A DNA stretch of 7,840 bases, taken from a bacterium. GTDB lineage: Bacteria > Verrucomicrobiota > Verrucomicrobiae > JAJYAR01. Within the stretch, counting starts at the first letter, position 1, and the number at the start of each line of letters is the position of its first letter. The DNA lies in assembly GCA_021779435.1 (NCBI GenBank), contig JAJYAR010000110.1, forward strand, positions 1 through 7,840, written 5' to 3'. Under the pieces are notes generated by a model that had not been told where the DNA came from, ran no database searches, and worked only from the letters and a program-made list of their open reading frames with translations. Made by a program: the position numbers and the translations under genes. This document shows, piece after piece, positions 6,013-7,840 of the stretch.

Positions 6013-7229
6013 ACGGCACGATCGCCGTCCTGAACGCCGGTTCGTCGAGCATCAAGTTTTCGCTCTACGGGACGGACCGCGAGGCGAAAAGCGGGGCAGA
6101 AAGCGGGGCGGACGGCGCTGCGCTGGAAATCCTGGCCGAGGGCGCGATCGAGGAACTCGACCGCGCACCGCGCTTCCTCGTCCGGGATCGCGAAGGCGCG
6201 GTCCTGTCGTCCCGCCGCTGGGATGCCGTTCCCCGCCCCGCGCACGAGGAACTGCTCCACCACCTCATCGGATGGGTCGAATCCCATCATGGCCCCGGCG
6301 CGCTGCGGGCCGTCGGCCATCGCGTGGTGTTCGGCGGGTCGATCGCCGAACCGGCGCTGCGCATCGACGCCGCCGCGCTGGCGCGGCTGGCCGCCCTGGT
6401 GCCGATGATGCCCCTGCATCTGCCGCAGAATCTCGCGCCGATCCGCGCACTTGCCGGCACCCACCCTGCCCTGCCGCAGATCGCCTGCTTCGACACCGCG
6501 TTCCACGCGAGCGTGCCGCATCGGGACCGCCGCTACGCCCTGCCGCGCGCGCTCACCGACGCGGGCCTGATCCGATACGGCTTTCATGGCCTGTCCTACG
6601 AATCGATCGCCCGCCGCCTGCCGGAGATCGACCCGCGCGCCGCCGCCGGCCGCACGATCGTCGCCCACCTCGGAAACGGCGCCAGCTGCTGCGCCCTGGC
6701 CGCCGGCCGCAGCGTCGGCACGACAATGGGGTTCAGCGTGCTCGACGGCCTGGTCATGGGGACGCGCCCCGGCTGGATCGACCCGGGGATCCTGCTATAC
6801 CTGCTGCGCCAGCCCGGCTGGGACGTCGAGCGCATCGAGCGCCTGCTGTACCACGAATCGGGATTGCTGGGCGTTTCGGGCATCAGCAGCGACATGCGGG
6901 AGTTGCTCGGCCGCGACGACCCGGCGGCGCAGGAGGCGGTGGCGCTCTTCTGCCATCGCGTCGTCGCGGCGATCGGCAGCCTGGTCGCGCCACTCGGCGG
7001 GTTCGACGCCCTGGTGTTCACCGGCGGCATCGGCGAGCATGCCGCGCCCGTGCGCCGGGAGATCTGCGCCGCGCTGCGCTGGCTAGGTGTAGAACTCGAC
7101 GACGAGGCAAACCGGCAAGGCGGCCCGCAACTGCACCGGGACGCGAGCCGAGTCCACATCTGGGTCCTTCCCTGCGAGGAAGATCGGGTCATCGCGGAAC
7201 ATGCGCTCCGGGTCCTCGACGCAGCCTGA
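6009..7229 (+). CDS. ackA: Acetate kinase (acetate/propionate kinase family), atypical subtype
   Basis: Interconverts acetate + ATP and acetyl phosphate + ADP in the cytoplasm. The ATG at 6009 gives 406 residues, the normal size. Seen in order are the first signature NAGSSSIKFSLY (9-20), GHRVVFGGS (103-111) with R105, and PLHLPQNL (135-142). FDTAFHASVP (161-170), RYGFHGLSYE (189-198) with catalytic H193, and HLGNGASC (220-227) follow. Then come GTTMGFSVLDGLVMGTRPGWIDP (237-259) with R253, VFTGGIGEHA near 337-346, and LPCEEDRVIAEHAL near the C-terminus. The catalytic set looks complete. Two changes stand out: F108 where GHRVVHGG normally has His, and PGW instead of the common SGD/SGA after GTR. 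GLSYE and PLHxPxNL resemble a proteobacterial subtype often found beside phosphotransacetylase or phosphoketolase genes, neither of which is in this window. No spaced ribosome binding site is present; the ATGA overlap implies coupling to the DUF4337 gene. Confidence 0.93.
   Translation: MNGTIAVLNAGSSSIKFSLYGTDREAKSGAESGADGAALEILAEGAIEELDRAPRFLVRDREGAVLSSRRWDAVPRPAHEELLHHLIGWVESHHGPGALRAVGHRVVFGGSIAEPALRIDAAALARLAALVPMMPLHLPQNLAPIRALAGTHPALPQIACFDTAFHASVPHRDRRYALPRALTDAGLIRYGFHGLSYESIARRLPEIDPRAAAGRTIVAHLGNGASCCALAAGRSVGTTMGFSVLDGLVMGTRPGWIDPGILLYLLRQPGWDVERIERLLYHESGLLGVSGISSDMRELLGRDDPAAQEAVALFCHRVVAAIGSLVAPLGGFDALVFTGGIGEHAAPVRREICAALRWLGVELDDEANRQGGPQLHRDASRVHIWVLPCEEDRVIAEHALRVLDAA
6088..6109 (+). 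repeat. Short direct repeat in ackA
   Basis: AAAGCGGGGC occurs at 6088-6097 and 6100-6109, a period of 12 bases, encoding the near-repeat AKSGAESGA (residues 26-34). It lies in a loop after the first strand pair of the kinase, where length varies between homologues. Confidence 0.55.
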
Positions 7230-7265
7230 AAAAGCCAGCCGCAATACCGAAATTGCGAACCGCCA

Positions 7266-7295
7266 TTGGCGCGACGCGCCGATCCGCCTTATCGT
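7266..7295 (+). promoter_or_regulatory. Weak candidate promoter for the rhodanese gene
   Basis: In the 103-bp gap after ackA, TTGGCG (7266-7271) and TATCGT (7290-7295) are 18 bases apart and match the -35 and -10 consensus at about four of six positions each. The gap itself favours a separate transcription unit, since the upstream genes are packed tightly, but no terminator is visible after ackA and read-through is possible. Confidence 0.3.
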
Positions 7296-7332
7296 CTCGC
7301 CGTTGTCCTCCGACCGCCCACAAGGATTCGCC

Positions 7333-7782
7333 ATGCTCGACCCGCTCCATGCCGTTTCCATCGAACCGGACGTGCTTGCCCTCCATCCGCCGGGCAGCCA
7401 CGGCGTCATTACACCGGCGCAAGCCTGGGCGCTGGTATCGCACAAGAAGGCGGTGCTGGTCGACGTCCGCACCGCCGAGGAGCGGAAGTTCGTAGGCGTC
7501 GTCCCGCGCAGCATCCATATCCCCTGGGCGCTCGGCATGGCACTGACGCGCAACCCCCACTTCGTGCGGGATCTGGAGGCCCGGGTCGCTAAGACCGAAA
7601 CCGTGCTGCTGCTCTGCCGCAGCGGCAAGCGTTCGGCGCTGGCGGCAGAAGAGGCGGCCAAGGCCGGGTTCACCCGGGTCTACAACGTCATCGAGGGCTT
7701 CGAGGGTGACCTCGACGACGAATCCCACCGCGGCACGCTCGAAGGCTGGCGATTCCGCGGGTTGCCGTGGGTGCAGGAATAG
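7333..7782 (+). CDS. Single-domain rhodanese (sulfurtransferase) protein
   Basis: Rhodanese domains carry sulfane sulfur as a cysteine persulfide and pass it to acceptors such as cyanide, thiols or biosynthetic enzymes. The product has 149 residues, all one domain with a short N-terminal extension (1-25). ITPAQAWALV (26-35), AVLVDVRTAEE (40-50) with the conserved DVR, and SIHIPW (60-65) precede the active-site loop LLLCRSGKRSA (92-102) with the persulfide cysteine C95. The conserved RVYNVIEGFEG (115-125) follows, then an ending GWRFRGLPW seen in proteobacterial family members. The ATG at 7333 is chosen because AAGGA (7322-7326) lies 6 bases before it; upstream codons of the same frame (from 7201) overlap ackA and look non-coding. 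There is no signal peptide, so it is cytoplasmic. The physiological acceptor is unknown. Confidence 0.93.
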   Translation: MLDPLHAVSIEPDVLALHPPGSHGVITPAQAWALVSHKKAVLVDVRTAEERKFVGVVPRSIHIPWALGMALTRNPHFVRDLEARVAKTETVLLLCRSGKRSALAAEEAAKAGFTRVYNVIEGFEGDLDDESHRGTLEGWRFRGLPWVQE

Positions 7783-7806
7783 CCGCGCGCGAAATTGCGC
7801 CGCGGC
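7782..7806. terminator. GC-rich hairpin after the rhodanese gene
   Basis: GCCGCG (7782-7787) pairs with CGCGGC (7801-7806), and GCG (7789-7791) with CGC (7798-7800) after a one-base bulge, leaving a 6-base A/T-rich loop. It starts on the last base of the stop codon. No T-run follows, so termination here is an inference from position only. Confidence 0.35.
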
Positions 7807-7818
7807 AGGCGCGGGCGA

Positions 7819-7840
7819 TCACTTCAAGGGTTTGAACCGT
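7819..7840 (-). CDS. Possible last codons of a convergent gene
   Basis: On the minus strand, bases 7839-7819 read R-F-K-P-L-K followed by TGA. A basic C-terminus ending just beyond a hairpin, convergent with the rhodanese gene, would be a natural arrangement. Seven codons are far too few for identification and the match may be chance. Confidence 0.18.

Noticed and set aside
5690..7495. A 601-residue plus-strand open frame across DUF4337, ackA and the rhodanese gene
   Set aside because: It is an Arg/Pro-rich frame shadow of recognisable genes in the other frames.
7823..7840. tRNA-like T-arm on the minus strand (GGTTCAAACCC) at the right edge
   Set aside because: The T-stem pairs at only two positions before a C-T mismatch, and no acceptor stem or CCA partner follows on that strand.
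1..7840. CRISPR arrays, insertion sequences, phage genes, toxin-antitoxin pairs or riboswitches
   Set aside because: I saw no regularly spaced repeats, no terminal inverted repeats flanking a transposase, no short two-gene toxin module and no long structured leader. The longest gap without a gene is 235 bp.

Overview
The window looks like ordinary chromosome of a high-GC betaproteobacterium, most likely of the order Burkholderiales. The reasons are the strongly G/C-biased third codon positions throughout and a set of housekeeping genes in a familiar arrangement. These include a YafS-like methyltransferase divergent from mltD, fabI close behind mltD, and a thyA-folA pair. I see no insertion sequence, phage gene, tRNA, rRNA or CRISPR array, and no block of clearly foreign base composition.

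Layout from left to right. (1) 1-342, minus strand: the N-terminal 114 codons of a class I SAM-dependent methyltransferase running off the left edge. (2) 343-577: a 235-bp divergent intergenic region with candidate promoters for both sides, small hairpins and a perfect 12-bp palindrome. (3) 578-3093, plus: mltD (murein lytic transglycosylase with two LysM domains and an unusual His/Arg-rich tail) overlapping fabI (enoyl-ACP reductase) by 31 bp. (4) 3139-4026, minus: a fructosamine/ketosamine-3-kinase family gene, convergent with fabI and divergent from thyA. (5) 4089-7229, plus: a probable four-gene operon, thyA, folA, a DUF4337-type membrane protein and an acetate kinase. Both thyA/folA and DUF4337/ackA are joined by ATGA stop-start overlaps. 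(6) 7333-7782, plus: a single-domain rhodanese. (7) 7783-7840: a GC-rich hairpin and possibly the last codons of a convergent gene.

Functionally, the left operon joins cell-wall remodelling to fatty-acid synthesis, both serving the envelope. ThyA and FolA form a metabolic pair: thymidylate synthase oxidises methylene-tetrahydrofolate to dihydrofolate, and dihydrofolate reductase regenerates tetrahydrofolate. The DUF4337 protein and acetate kinase are translationally coupled, but no functional link is evident from the sequence. The kinase is an atypical acetate/propionate-kinase subtype with substitutions in signature motifs.

I found no convincing new multi-gene system. The points most worth a second look are the His/Arg-rich MltD tail that reads into fabI, the loss of gloB from its usual place beside mltD, the DUF4337/ackA coupling, and the His-to-Phe change in a conserved motif of the acetate kinase.
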